From: Phormidium sp. FACHB-1136
GTDB lineage: Bacteria; Cyanobacteriota; Cyanobacteriia; Phormidesmidales; Phormidesmidaceae
Length of the DNA stretch: 64,000 nt
Assembly: GCF_014697375.1 (NCBI RefSeq)
Contig: NZ_JACJRS010000025.1
Coordinates: 1-64,000 of the forward strand
Direction of reading: 5' to 3'
Numbering within the stretch: position 1 is the stretch's first letter; the number at the start of each line of letters is the position of its first letter. The notes beneath the pieces are model-generated. The model had not been told where the DNA came from. It saw nothing but the letters and a program-made list of their open reading frames with translations, and searched no databases. This document shows positions 53,042-61,688 of this stretch, one piece after another. Position numbers and translations under genes: made by a program.

Positions 53042-54775
53042 TTACTCTCCTCGTTTTCGGACTAAAAACATCACAGCAATGCCAGCCTGTATACCAAACA
53101 CATTATTCTTAGTGCCAGAAATTTTAGGATTATTTCTCACGTCGGACTGAGTATCGACAATGTAAACATAGTCAAACTCTCGATCAACGCACTTACGAAA
53201 GCCATCAAAGGTTTTAGAGTCGATAAAAGAACGATTGGTGATGAAGGCAATAATGCCATTTGGCCCCAATCTATCCGAGGCCCACCGAAAGAAGCGAGTA
53301 TACATATCATAGACAACGATCTGGTTTTGGGCCGTACCTTCCTTGATGTAGGTACTTTTGATTTTCTCATCAATGCCTTTGTAGGCTCGGTTAGCGTTGC
53401 GCTGATTAAAGTTCTCCTGATGGGCGTTGTAGGGCGGGTTGCCAATAATCACAGAAATGGTGCGATCATTCTGTTGCTGAATGCGGGCCGTATTTTGCAC
53501 ACTCATAGCAAACAAATCAAACTGATGCCCTTCAGCGGTGCAGTGATCTAGGGTATCGACCAGGCAGATATTCTTAAATTCCTCATATTTCCCCATCTTT
53601 TGTTGATAGGTGTATTCAATATTCAGGTTGGCAATGTAGTAGGGTAAAATTGCCAACTCGTTGCAGTGAATTTCGTTTTTATATTTGTGTTCTAGCTTAT
53701 TGGCAGGGAGATATTCAATCAGTTCGGTAATGTAAGTTCCTGTCCCGGTGCAAGGATCAAGGATTTCCACCCCCGGATCGCTCAGCAGTTTACCAAAATG
53801 TTTGTGGGTCAGGTATTCGGTACTTTCAATCATAAACCGAACAATTTCATTCGGTGTATACACAATGCCCAGCCGATCCGCCGCCTTGGGGTTATAGGCT
53901 TGGTAGAAATTTTCGTAGACCGCCTTAAGAAATTTTTGCTTTTCGTGGTGGTTGGCGATGTTTTCAGACTTTCGTCGAATCACAGAATAGTAGTGTTCGA
54001 TAGTTTTTAGGGTGTTGCGTCGGGTTGCGCCTGTAAAAAAGGTGTTGATGATTTCCGACAGTTCCCGCGCAATGTTGTTTTCTCGGTGAAATTGTGAATC
54101 GTGGAAAATGTTGGTAAAAATATCTTCCGTGAGAATATGCTGAATCAGCATCTCATACACATCGGAAATCACAATTTCTGGATTGATGGACTGCCGACAG
54201 ACCTCTAGAAACGCCTGGGTTCGTTCCTGAAAAGCGGTATTGTCGTCCTCTTGTTGAGTAATAATTTGGCGCAACGCCTCTAGAATGTCGGGCACATCCT
54301 CCTTAAACTGGAGAATTGCCGCCCGAAAATCGCGCACCTCTGGGCGTTCGTAGTCCACAAAGGCATTCAGCAGCCCATCCAACCCCGCCGCATCCTGCAT
54401 CGGAATGCGGGCCACCTCCTGGCTATGCTGAATGAGCACAGCGGTTTGGGAATCCTCAAACAAAATATTTTCGTCGGGATAGCCCTTGGCAAACTTTTTC
54501 TCAATTTCCTCATCCAGCCGATCATACTGATCCTTGCTTTCCCACCAGCCATGCTCTAGCCGAATCGCATCCTTAATCGTGCCATCGGGGTAGACGGTGG
54601 TATTCAAGCGGGTTTTGTAGTCCAGTTCTGTGACCAAAAGGTAATTGCGGGGCTTGCAGTAGGCATTCAGCAACCGCTCAAAGGCTCCGCGAATACTGGT
54701 TTCCTTGCGAGAGCCACCGTAGCGAATGATTTGCTCCACTTCGGCTTGATATTGCGTCACCAGCAACCGAGACAT
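53042..54775 (-). CDS. R-M enzyme, N-terminal half (PD-ExK nuclease plus N6-adenine methyltransferase)
   Basis: A 577-residue protein from the ATG at 54775, which has GGGAG about 7 nt upstream; the frame is open to 54856. Residues about 25-90 hold a PD-(D/E)xK-like nuclease pattern (VYPDGTIKDAIRLEHGWWES K), then a helical coupler. The gamma-class methylase has motif I EILDPCTGTGTYITELIEYL and motif IV SVIIGNPPYNAHQ. It ends FLVRKRGE, exactly where homologues continue with KIFYF-type sequence, now found at 52088. There is no helicase domain, so it is closer to a short type IIG/ISP-like enzyme than to full type ISP. Confidence 0.85.
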   Translation of the reverse strand: MSRLLVTQYQAEVEQIIRYGGSRKETSIRGAFERLLNAYCKPRNYLLVTELDYKTRLNTTVYPDGTIKDAIRLEHGWWESKDQYDRLDEEIEKKFAKGYPDENILFEDSQTAVLIQHSQEVARIPMQDAAGLDGLLNAFVDYERPEVRDFRAAILQFKEDVPDILEALRQIITQQEDDNTAFQERTQAFLEVCRQSINPEIVISDVYEMLIQHILTEDIFTNIFHDSQFHRENNIARELSEIINTFFTGATRRNTLKTIEHYYSVIRRKSENIANHHEKQKFLKAVYENFYQAYNPKAADRLGIVYTPNEIVRFMIESTEYLTHKHFGKLLSDPGVEILDPCTGTGTYITELIEYLPANKLEHKYKNEIHCNELAILPYYIANLNIEYTYQQKMGKYEEFKNICLVDTLDHCTAEGHQFDLFAMSVQNTARIQQQNDRTISVIIGNPPYNAHQENFNQRNANRAYKGIDEKIKSTYIKEGTAQNQIVVYDMYTRFFRWASDRLGPNGIIAFITNRSFIDSKTFDGFRKCVDREFDYVYIVDTQSDVRNNPKISGTKNNVFGIQAGIAVMFLVRKRGE

Positions 54776-55038
54776 GCCCTGCTCCCTATCCTGAAACCTA
54801 AGCAAGGTGGGCACCTTCAGAATGCCTACCTCTCCCGATTTTGACGCATTTGCCAAAAGCAGGGGCGTTAATCGCGGGATAGGTTATCAAAGCGTAATCA
54901 TGCGGACTAAAACTAGGTACCTTAGGCTGGGGCTAGCGCATTCTACGGTTTGCAAACGCGATGGCCACCATGACCGACCTTACTACCCTAAGGGGCAGAT
55001 CGCCCGATAGACTGCAAGGGTGTTACTACGAGTGTGCC

Positions 55039-55878
55039 ATGATGTCTTCCTTTGCAACGGAGGCGGGTCGTGCCCAGATTTTGGCGGCCCTAGAGCGATT
55101 GGTGGCGGTGGTGGCCGATCTGCGCCATCCCGAAACGGGTTGTCCGTGGGATTTGGAGCAAACCGCCGAGAGCCTGATTCCCTACGTGATTGAAGAAGCC
55201 TACGAGGTGGTGGATGCCATCCACAGCGGCGATCCGGGGGCCATCGCGGAGGAATTGGGTGATCTCTTGTTGCAAGTGGTCTTACAGGCCCAGGTGGCCA
55301 GCGATGCCGGACGTTTTGACCTGGCGACGGTGGCCGATGGCATTGCCGATAAGCTGATTCGCCGCCATCCCCATGTGTTTGGCGATGTGACGGTGGCCAA
55401 TACCGAGGAAGTGCATCGCAACTGGGATCGGATCAAGGCCGAGGAAAAGGGCGTCCCCCACGAGCCGGATCGACTGTCGCCCAAGCTGGCCAAATATAAC
55501 CGCACCCTGCCGCCACTGATGGCTGCCAGCAAAATTTCCGCCAAGGTCGCCAAGGCCGGGTTTGAGTGGGACGACGTGGAGGGGGTGTGGGAAAAGTTCC
55601 ACGAAGAACTGGAGGAATTTCACCAGGCCGTGGCCCATGAACCCAAGGAAAATCAGGAAGCCGAGCTGGGGGATCTGCTGTTTACCCTGGTCAACCTGGC
55701 CCGCTGGCATGGGTTAGACCCTTCCGAGGCGCTGCACGGCACTAACCAGCGCTTCATCCGCCGCTTTGAACTGGTGGAAGCCGCCGCCGATAAGCCCCTC
55801 ACCGACCTCTCTGTGGAGGAGTTGGAAGCCTTTTGGCAACAGGCCAAGGCTAAGCTGGCTAAGCCTCGTGAATCGTAG
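55039..55878 (+). CDS. mazG: Nucleoside triphosphate pyrophosphohydrolase MazG
   Basis: Hydrolyses nucleoside triphosphates to monophosphates and PPi (house-cleaning). Two MazG domains are visible: the first with GCPWDLEQTAESLIPYVIEE AYEV and EELGDLLLQVVLQAQV (metal-binding Glu/Asp set), the second with FHEELEEFHQAVAHEPKENQ and EAELGDLLFTLVNLARWHGL. The length of 279 residues from the Met at 55039 is typical. The frame is open to 54961 with no better start, so the exact start is uncertain. Confidence 0.9.
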   Translation: MMSSFATEAGRAQILAALERLVAVVADLRHPETGCPWDLEQTAESLIPYVIEEAYEVVDAIHSGDPGAIAEELGDLLLQVVLQAQVASDAGRFDLATVADGIADKLIRRHPHVFGDVTVANTEEVHRNWDRIKAEEKGVPHEPDRLSPKLAKYNRTLPPLMAASKISAKVAKAGFEWDDVEGVWEKFHEELEEFHQAVAHEPKENQEAELGDLLFTLVNLARWHGLDPSEALHGTNQRFIRRFELVEAAADKPLTDLSVEELEAFWQQAKAKLAKPRES

Positions 55879-55921
55879 AAAATCGCCGTGAATCACTGTG
55901 AATTGCTTTGAATTGCCGTAA

Positions 55922-56974
55922 ATGGTAGAAAATCGCTGGGGGAATAGCGCCAAGGTGAAAAAAATCTTCTGGATCGTGACCCTAGCCATTGACCTGCCCC
56001 TGGTGCTATTGGTGGTGACGTTTTTCTACATCAGCAGCCCCCGCTGGGCCGAGGCCGACTACGACAACACCATCACCTACAGCCCTTTCCCCGACCCGGA
56101 CAATCCCGCTACCCTCACCGTGGCCACCTACAACCTGGGCTATTGGTCGGGGATGACCAACCAGCAGGCGGTGGTGCGAGATCGGGCATTGTTGGAGGCG
56201 AATCAGGCCACGGCAATATCCGCATTGCAACCGCTGAACCTAGATGTGCTGGCCCTGCAAGAGGTGGACTTTGATGCCTATCGATCCTTCCACCTCAACC
56301 AGCAGTATGCCCTGTCCGAGGCGTTGGCCCTGCCCTTTGCCGCCCTGGCCGTGAACTGGGATAAGCGCTATGTGCCCTTTCCCTACTGGCCACCCCAGGC
56401 CCATTACCAGGCCGTCACCTCTGGCCAAGCCGTGCTGAGCCGCTACCCCATCCGCGATAACCAGCGCTTGGTGCTGGAACGGGTGCCCACCCATCCCTTT
56501 TACTACAACGCCCTCTACCTCGACCGGGTGGCCCAGGTCACGGAACTTGACCTATCGGGACAGCCGCTGATGGTGATTAACGTTCACCTGGAGGCTTTTG
56601 ACGGCCCCACTCGCCGCCGCCAAACCGTTTTTGTGCGGCAACTGGCCGAACGGTATGCCGAAACAATGCCCGTGCTGCTGGTGGGAGACTTTAACAGCGA
56701 CCTCGACCGAGCAGCGGAGTTGGACGATGGAGAAGCACCTTCGATTCAAATTTTGCTAGATTCTCCGATTTTAGCCAGTACAGTTCCGATTCAGGCCAAT
56801 TCGGCTACGTTTCCTGCGGATAACCCTCAATACCGCCTGGATTATATCTTTTACACCCCGGCCACCTTGGCGGTGCGGAATTGGCAAGTGGTGGAAGCTG
56901 CGGCCCAGGCCTCCGATCATTTGCCCCTGATGGCCACCCTAGAGCGGTTAGAGCGTGTCACCGTTCCGGAATAG
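55922..56974 (+). CDS. Endonuclease/exonuclease/phosphatase family protein
   Basis: A 350-residue protein with one N-terminal membrane helix (about residues 15-37), after which the EEP domain faces the periplasm or lumen. Motifs: TVATYNLGYWSGMT, LALQEVDFDAYRS (metal Glu), VINVHLEAFDGPTRRRQTVF, LLVGDFNSDLD, RLDYIFYTPA, and the catalytic ASDHLPLMATL. Members include nucleases and phospho-/sphingomyelinases; the substrate is unclear. The short spacer before it carries repeats of GTAGAAAATCGC. Confidence 0.85.
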   Translation: MVENRWGNSAKVKKIFWIVTLAIDLPLVLLVVTFFYISSPRWAEADYDNTITYSPFPDPDNPATLTVATYNLGYWSGMTNQQAVVRDRALLEANQATAISALQPLNLDVLALQEVDFDAYRSFHLNQQYALSEALALPFAALAVNWDKRYVPFPYWPPQAHYQAVTSGQAVLSRYPIRDNQRLVLERVPTHPFYYNALYLDRVAQVTELDLSGQPLMVINVHLEAFDGPTRRRQTVFVRQLAERYAETMPVLLVGDFNSDLDRAAELDDGEAPSIQILLDSPILASTVPIQANSATFPADNPQYRLDYIFYTPATLAVRNWQVVEAAAQASDHLPLMATLERLERVTVPE

Positions 56975-57036
56975 CCGCCTAGGCTGGTGAAGATGTCTCA
57001 AGCCCTACCGCCAACCACTGCGGACAAAACCAGGCC

Positions 57037-57816
57037 ATGAAAAATGTGTTTCTGCCTCAAACTCGTTTAATCCAACCGCTGCGATGGGGATGGTATTGGG
57101 GCTTGCTGGGCGTCGTTTTGGTGGGCTGTCGCGGCACCGTTACCTCCCTAACCCCTGAACCCACGCCAGCCATCCCAACAACCGAAATGCCAGATACGGC
57201 CCCATCTGCCGCCGCCATTCGCGCCATTGTGGCCCAGCCCGTGTGGGTGCAGCCCGCCCAGGGGGAGGAAGTTGCAGCCCAAGTGGGGACGGCGCTGCAA
57301 TACGAAGACACCGTTCGCACCGAGGATCCAGCCCTGGTGGAGGTGGGCCTGGGCACATTAGTCTTTCGTTTGGGGGGCAATGCCTCGTTGACCCTGCGCC
57401 CCAATCAGCAGCTTCAGATGGCGGCGGGGCAAATGTTGACCTGGCTTGAGGGCCAGCCGCCCGGCCCGGTGACGATTCAAACCCCCGTGGGCATTGCGGG
57501 CATTCGCGGGACTACGGTTTTTGTCAACATTGCGGAGGATCCCCAGGATCCCGTCGAATTTTTTACCTGGGAAGGGGAAGTCACCTTTCAGCCCACCGGA
57601 GCAACCGATGTGGTGCTGATTCGCGATGGAGAACAGCTTTTGGTGAGTCCTGGGGAGGTGGATGTGGCCGAGTTGCAGCGACGGGTACGGCGCTTTGGAT
57701 CAGAGGAATTTCGCCAGCGCCTAGAGACCAGTCCGATTATGAATGGCTTTGATCAACCGCTGCCCACTTTGCCCCAAATTGAGGCCGTGGGGGAAACCCT
57801 GGAAACGGGGCGCTAG
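57037..57816 (+). CDS. FecR-domain lipoprotein
   Basis: A 259-residue protein with a lipoprotein signal (LLGVVLVGC, Cys about residue 31) and a Pro/Thr-rich spacer. The FecR-type domain (about 75-190) reads VGTALQYEDTVRTEDPALVE VGL, TLRPNQQLQMAAGQMLTWLE and TPVGIAGIRGTTVFVNI. FecR folds often sense or bind in the periplasm; no sigma factor or TonB receptor is next to it. Same strand as the EEP gene, 62 nt downstream. Confidence 0.8.
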   Translation: MKNVFLPQTRLIQPLRWGWYWGLLGVVLVGCRGTVTSLTPEPTPAIPTTEMPDTAPSAAAIRAIVAQPVWVQPAQGEEVAAQVGTALQYEDTVRTEDPALVEVGLGTLVFRLGGNASLTLRPNQQLQMAAGQMLTWLEGQPPGPVTIQTPVGIAGIRGTTVFVNIAEDPQDPVEFFTWEGEVTFQPTGATDVVLIRDGEQLLVSPGEVDVAELQRRVRRFGSEEFRQRLETSPIMNGFDQPLPTLPQIEAVGETLETGR

Positions 57817-57824
57817 GCGGGTGG

Positions 57825-58424
57825 CTAGGAGACCGTTCCAAGGCGATCCAAGGGCCAGAACCGCAGGCGGGCTTTGCCAATTAAGTTTTGCTGGGGGAGT
57901 GGTCCCCAAACATGGGAATCGTTGCTGTCGTTGCGGTTGTCGCCCAATACAAACACATAGCCAGGGGGGATAGTCACCGCTGGCATGTCGTACTGGGGTG
58001 CTTCTGCAATGTAGGACTCGGGTAGCGGCTGGCCATTGAGGATCACCTGTCCGGCGGCGATTTGGAGGGTATCACCCGGTTCGCCAATGATGCGCTTGAT
58101 GAAGGCTTGATCGCTTTTGTAGCCTAGTTTCACCAGTTGGGCGGGCGGGTTAAACACCACAATATCGCCCCGATGCGGTGCCTGCCAGCGATAGCTAATT
58201 TTATCGACCAGCAGGCGATCACTAATATGTAGGGTCGGATCCATCGAATTGGACGGAATATAGCGCGGTTCGGCAATGGCCACCCGCACCACCAAGGCCA
58301 CCACCAGGGCAATCAACAAGATCCGCACATTGCTCCACAGACTCTCCTGTCGGGGAGGGACTGGCTCTGGTACAGCGGATGAAGGCGGTTTGGAGCCAGC
58401 GGATTGAGGGGGCATAGGGGGCAT
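57825..58424 (-). CDS. lepB: Signal peptidase I
   Basis: Cleaves signal peptides from exported proteins. From the ATG at 58424 (199 residues; the frame is open to 58502) there is one membrane helix (about residues 33-51). The Ser-Lys dyad is Ser60 in IPSNSMDPTLHISDRLLVDK and Lys75 in the same block. Box C-E motifs RGDIVVFNPP, KRIIGEPGDTLQIAAG and FVLGDNRNDSNDSHVWGPLP are intact. Single-helix short form, as usual in cyanobacteria. Confidence 0.93.
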   Translation of the reverse strand: MPPMPPQSAGSKPPSSAVPEPVPPRQESLWSNVRILLIALVVALVVRVAIAEPRYIPSNSMDPTLHISDRLLVDKISYRWQAPHRGDIVVFNPPAQLVKLGYKSDQAFIKRIIGEPGDTLQIAAGQVILNGQPLPESYIAEAPQYDMPAVTIPPGYVFVLGDNRNDSNDSHVWGPLPQQNLIGKARLRFWPLDRLGTVS

Positions 58425-58667
58425 GATGGGATAAACGGAAACAGAAAACGCCACGACCGACGACACCCCATTATAGGGAACCTGCGCCCCTGTCCTGAAC
58501 ATCGCTCCCCTGCCGATCAGGCCGCCGATGTTCCCGTTGACCTACCGACAACCCTCCGGACAGTTTTGAGTCGCTAACGGTAGAATTAGGGTTCCAGACC
58601 TCTGGCACAGCCCCTTGATCAACGAGAAACCAAGGGTTTCAGCGCTTGCCCGCCCAGTGTCCGGCCT

Positions 58668-59708
58668 ATGGTTAAATCACGCCAGACGATAACGCCCGTA
58701 CAACCCCAGCCCATGACGCAACGCTCCGTTAAAATTCTGGCTACGGGCCAGTATTTACCCCAACGAGCCGTGACCGCCCAAGAACTAGCCCAAAAAATTG
58801 GGGTTTCTGAAGCCTGGATTGCCCGCAAATCGGGGGTGATGGTACGCCACTTTGTCGAGGATGAAACGGCTGCGCAGATGGGGGCGGCGGCGGCCCAAGC
58901 AGCCTTGGCTACCGCTCAACTTACGCCTCAGGACCTCGATTGCATCGTCTGTGCCAGTACCGTTCCCGAACAGGGCATTCCCTGCACTGCGGCCTTAGTG
59001 CAACGGCACTTAGGACTGGGGGCGTCTGGAATTCCAGGCTTTGATATCAATGCTACCTGCCTGAGCTTTGTGGTGGCCTTAGACACAATCTCCTACTTAA
59101 TTGAGGCCGGACGGTACCACCGCGTGCTGATCGTCAGCAGTGAAATTGCCACCCTGGCCTTAGATTGGTCAGACCCCGAAAGTTGTACCCTCTTTGGCGA
59201 TGGCGCTGCCGCTGTGATCGTGGAGAAAACGCCCCCGGCTGAGTCATCGGCCATCCTCGCCTCCCGCCTTGAGACCTACGGTGATGGGGCCGATCTGTCC
59301 CGCTGCCTGGGGGGCGGCAGCAAACACCATCCTCGGGAATATGCCACCCATCCCGAGCATTTTGTCTTCCAGATGGATGGTCGGGCGGTGTATCGAATGG
59401 CGGCCAAGCTATTACCGGACTTTGTGCAGCGGATCTTTCAGCCGACGGGCTTGGCGATGGGCGATATGCAGTTGGTGATTCCCCACCAGGCCAGTGTGAT
59501 GGCGATGCGATTACTCAGTCAGCAATTGAAGATTCCGGCTGAGGCGTTGATGGTGATTGCCCACGACCACGGCAATACCATCGCCGCCTCGATTCCCATG
59601 GCCTTGCACGAGGCCATCCGGCAGGGGCGGATTCGGCGGGGCAATCGCGCTTTGTTGCTGGGTACCGCCGCTGGTCTTTCCCTCGGGGGCATTGTGCTGG
59701 AGTATTGA
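58668..59708 (+). CDS. 3-Oxoacyl-ACP synthase III-like enzyme (KASIII/OleA-like)
   Basis: Thiolase-fold condensing enzyme of 346 residues with the complete KASIII triad: Cys131 in DINATCLSFV, His273 in VIPHQASVMAM, Asn303 in HDHGNTIAASIP. SDPESCTLFGDGAAAVIVEK and the C-terminal GTAAGLSLGGIVLEY are typical. It could prime fatty-acid synthesis, but the surroundings (two glycosyltransferases, a hydrolase-like protein and an OleD-like dehydrogenase) argue for a specialised acyl-condensation or priming role like OleA. Met16 (58713) is an alternative start. It converges with the UGT gene. Confidence 0.82.
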   Translation: MVKSRQTITPVQPQPMTQRSVKILATGQYLPQRAVTAQELAQKIGVSEAWIARKSGVMVRHFVEDETAAQMGAAAAQAALATAQLTPQDLDCIVCASTVPEQGIPCTAALVQRHLGLGASGIPGFDINATCLSFVVALDTISYLIEAGRYHRVLIVSSEIATLALDWSDPESCTLFGDGAAAVIVEKTPPAESSAILASRLETYGDGADLSRCLGGGSKHHPREYATHPEHFVFQMDGRAVYRMAAKLLPDFVQRIFQPTGLAMGDMQLVIPHQASVMAMRLLSQQLKIPAEALMVIAHDHGNTIAASIPMALHEAIRQGRIRRGNRALLLGTAAGLSLGGIVLEY

Positions 59709-59728
59709 GCCCAATTCCTTGAGGCCAA

Positions 59729-61063
59729 TTAAACGCCCAGCCCACCCTCAGCCCATTGTTGGATCAAGGCCATCACCGCCACCACCGGATCGTACTGATG
59801 GCAGCGGGTTTGAAAATCTCGCATCTGACAGGCGATTTTGGGATCAGAAAACAGGCGGTGCAGACGTTGGACGGTATGGGCGAGATCCGGCTTAAACCGC
59901 AGGCCCAGCCCCCGATCCACAATCCGGGCGGCGTGATCAAATTGGTCATAGTCGTGGGGCCACACCAGCATGGGAACCCCAGCGCGGATACAGCTATACA
60001 GCACCCCAGTGCCCCCATGAATAATGGCCGCATCGCAATGGGGTAGGTAGTGGTCGTAGGGCAGATAGTCGTAATAGAAGAGATTGTTTTGGGGCTGGGA
60101 TTCTCCCCCTTTGCTATCGAATTTGTGATTGAATTTGTGATCGAATTTGTCATCAGATGGGCCATCGGTTTTGTAGTTGGATTGGCCGTAGGAAAAGTGG
60201 AAGTGAACGGTGGGCATTTGCGCGGCCACCTGCTGCACAAACTGGCTGGCTTGGCCTTTGGCCCAGGGGATATGCGTCCCAAGGCTGACCAAAACATGAC
60301 GCACCCCCGCCTGAAACGTAGGGGGCCGATGGGGAAAGGGCGGTGAGGCCGTCAGGGGGCCAATAAACTCCAGGCTGGGGGGCCAATCTCGCTCAAATTC
60401 AAATTCGCGCATCCCCAGGCCCAAAATTTTCTCCGGTGAGTAGATGCGTTCATAGCCATCCGTCCGATACACACTCGGGAAGTTGAGCGCTTGCAACTCC
60501 GGCCTAAACCCATAGCCAATCGCCAATTTAAAGCCCCGAATCAGGCGACGCCCCAGCCAGTCGCGTCCTCGGCGGTATGGGCTTGATCCTGGCATTAGGC
60601 CACCCAAGTAGGATGGAGTGCCGATTTGGGTTTCGATGGCACACAGGGTCGGGGTCGAAGTCCACCAAGCGATGCCCATTTCCTGGGCCAAGTGACCTGC
60701 AATCGGCAGGGTAAAATCGACAATCACCAAATCGGGCTTTTCCAGTTGCCATACAGACCGTAGTTGCACCCTCAAAGTCTGCATCAGCGAGAGGTTGGCC
60801 CTAAATTGTTGCAACAACCGCCACGGATTATTTTTCACCCGATAGGGAGGGTTGGCAATGGCCGTGATCGCCGCTGACTCGTCCGCTAGAAAATAAACCC
60901 CTTCCAAGGCAGAAATCTCGATGGCAGAAGCCGCCTCTGGCGTACTCAAAACCCGCAGATTTTTGAGCCCTTGCTGACGCAAGCCCCTCGCCAGTTCTAA
61001 CAGAGGGTATAAGTGCCCCGCAAAGGGGGGCGCAACTACATCAATCTTCAGGTTTTTCCACAT
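59729..61063 (-). CDS. UDP-glycosyltransferase (GT1/MGT-like)
   Basis: A 444-residue GT-B enzyme. N-terminal VVAPPFAGHLYPLLELARGL, and the C-terminal donor motif HCDAAIIHGGTGVLYSCIRA GVPMLVWPHDYDQFDHAARI, equivalent to the HGGxxTxxE...P...DQ block of macrolide and sterol/lipid UGTs. A hydrophilic insert near residues 305-325 is built from three 12-bp repeats (KFD/KFN units). It probably glycosylates a lipid or polyketide-like product of the locus. It is the last gene of a three-gene minus-strand operon. Confidence 0.8.
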   Translation of the reverse strand: MWKNLKIDVVAPPFAGHLYPLLELARGLRQQGLKNLRVLSTPEAASAIEISALEGVYFLADESAAITAIANPPYRVKNNPWRLLQQFRANLSLMQTLRVQLRSVWQLEKPDLVIVDFTLPIAGHLAQEMGIAWWTSTPTLCAIETQIGTPSYLGGLMPGSSPYRRGRDWLGRRLIRGFKLAIGYGFRPELQALNFPSVYRTDGYERIYSPEKILGLGMREFEFERDWPPSLEFIGPLTASPPFPHRPPTFQAGVRHVLVSLGTHIPWAKGQASQFVQQVAAQMPTVHFHFSYGQSNYKTDGPSDDKFDHKFNHKFDSKGGESQPQNNLFYYDYLPYDHYLPHCDAAIIHGGTGVLYSCIRAGVPMLVWPHDYDQFDHAARIVDRGLGLRFKPDLAHTVQRLHRLFSDPKIACQMRDFQTRCHQYDPVVAVMALIQQWAEGGLGV

Positions 61064-61079
61064 TTAGTTGATTGCCTGC

Positions 61080-61688
61080 CTACAGGGTAGAAAGGGTACG
61101 TGCTAACGCCTGACTGACCAAGTCAAAGAACCGAGGATCATAGACATAATCCATATGACCCAGGTTAGGTAAAATCACCTCTACCTTCCTAAAAAATAAC
61201 CGGGAGATCCCATCCTGATCACCCTGAATTAAGGTGCAGGTCGCCCAGGGACGACGGTAGGCCACTGGCCCAAAGGCCACGATGCTAACTCGATCTGGAT
61301 CGATGGCATTGGGCATGGCATTGGGCCATGCCTGATTTAAGATCTCTAGCCCACAACTGCCCACCAGCAAAAATAGCCGATCCGCCGAGGCCAATAGATG
61401 ATTGAGATGTCGTTGGGCGGCTTGCCGATAGTGGGGTGATCGCGCCCTCAAAAATTGCCACCCATTCGCCCAACTAGCCTGGAGGAGACCCACTTTTTCC
61501 TCATCCTCTGTACTGGGAATGTAGGGAAAATTAAGATATAGCTTCCACGCCTCTGGACAGTCTAGCTGGGCCATAAATTGTTGGTAGGGCCGACTGAGGC
61601 AGCAACTAGCTGGGTTACTGAGCCCCGTTAAAAAGGCTACCTTCAAAGGAGTATGGGGGAGATGCTCAACGGGATGATCCATCATCAT
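61080..61688 (-). CDS. Alpha/beta-hydrolase-like protein
   Basis: A 202-residue protein starting MMMDHPVEHLPHTPLKVAFL. A nucleophile-elbow-like motif LFLLVGSCGLEIL and a C-terminal VILPNLGHMDYVYDPRFFDL (His candidate) suggest a small alpha/beta-hydrolase fold, but the canonical GxSxG is not exact and the nucleophile could be Ser or Cys. The start overlaps the upstream GT21 stop by 4 nt, and the UGT starts 16 nt after its stop, so the three are translationally linked. The role in the lipid pathway is inferred. Confidence 0.55.
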   Translation of the reverse strand: MMMDHPVEHLPHTPLKVAFLTGLSNPASCCLSRPYQQFMAQLDCPEAWKLYLNFPYIPSTEDEEKVGLLQASWANGWQFLRARSPHYRQAAQRHLNHLLASADRLFLLVGSCGLEILNQAWPNAMPNAIDPDRVSIVAFGPVAYRRPWATCTLIQGDQDGISRLFFRKVEVILPNLGHMDYVYDPRFFDLVSQALARTLSTL

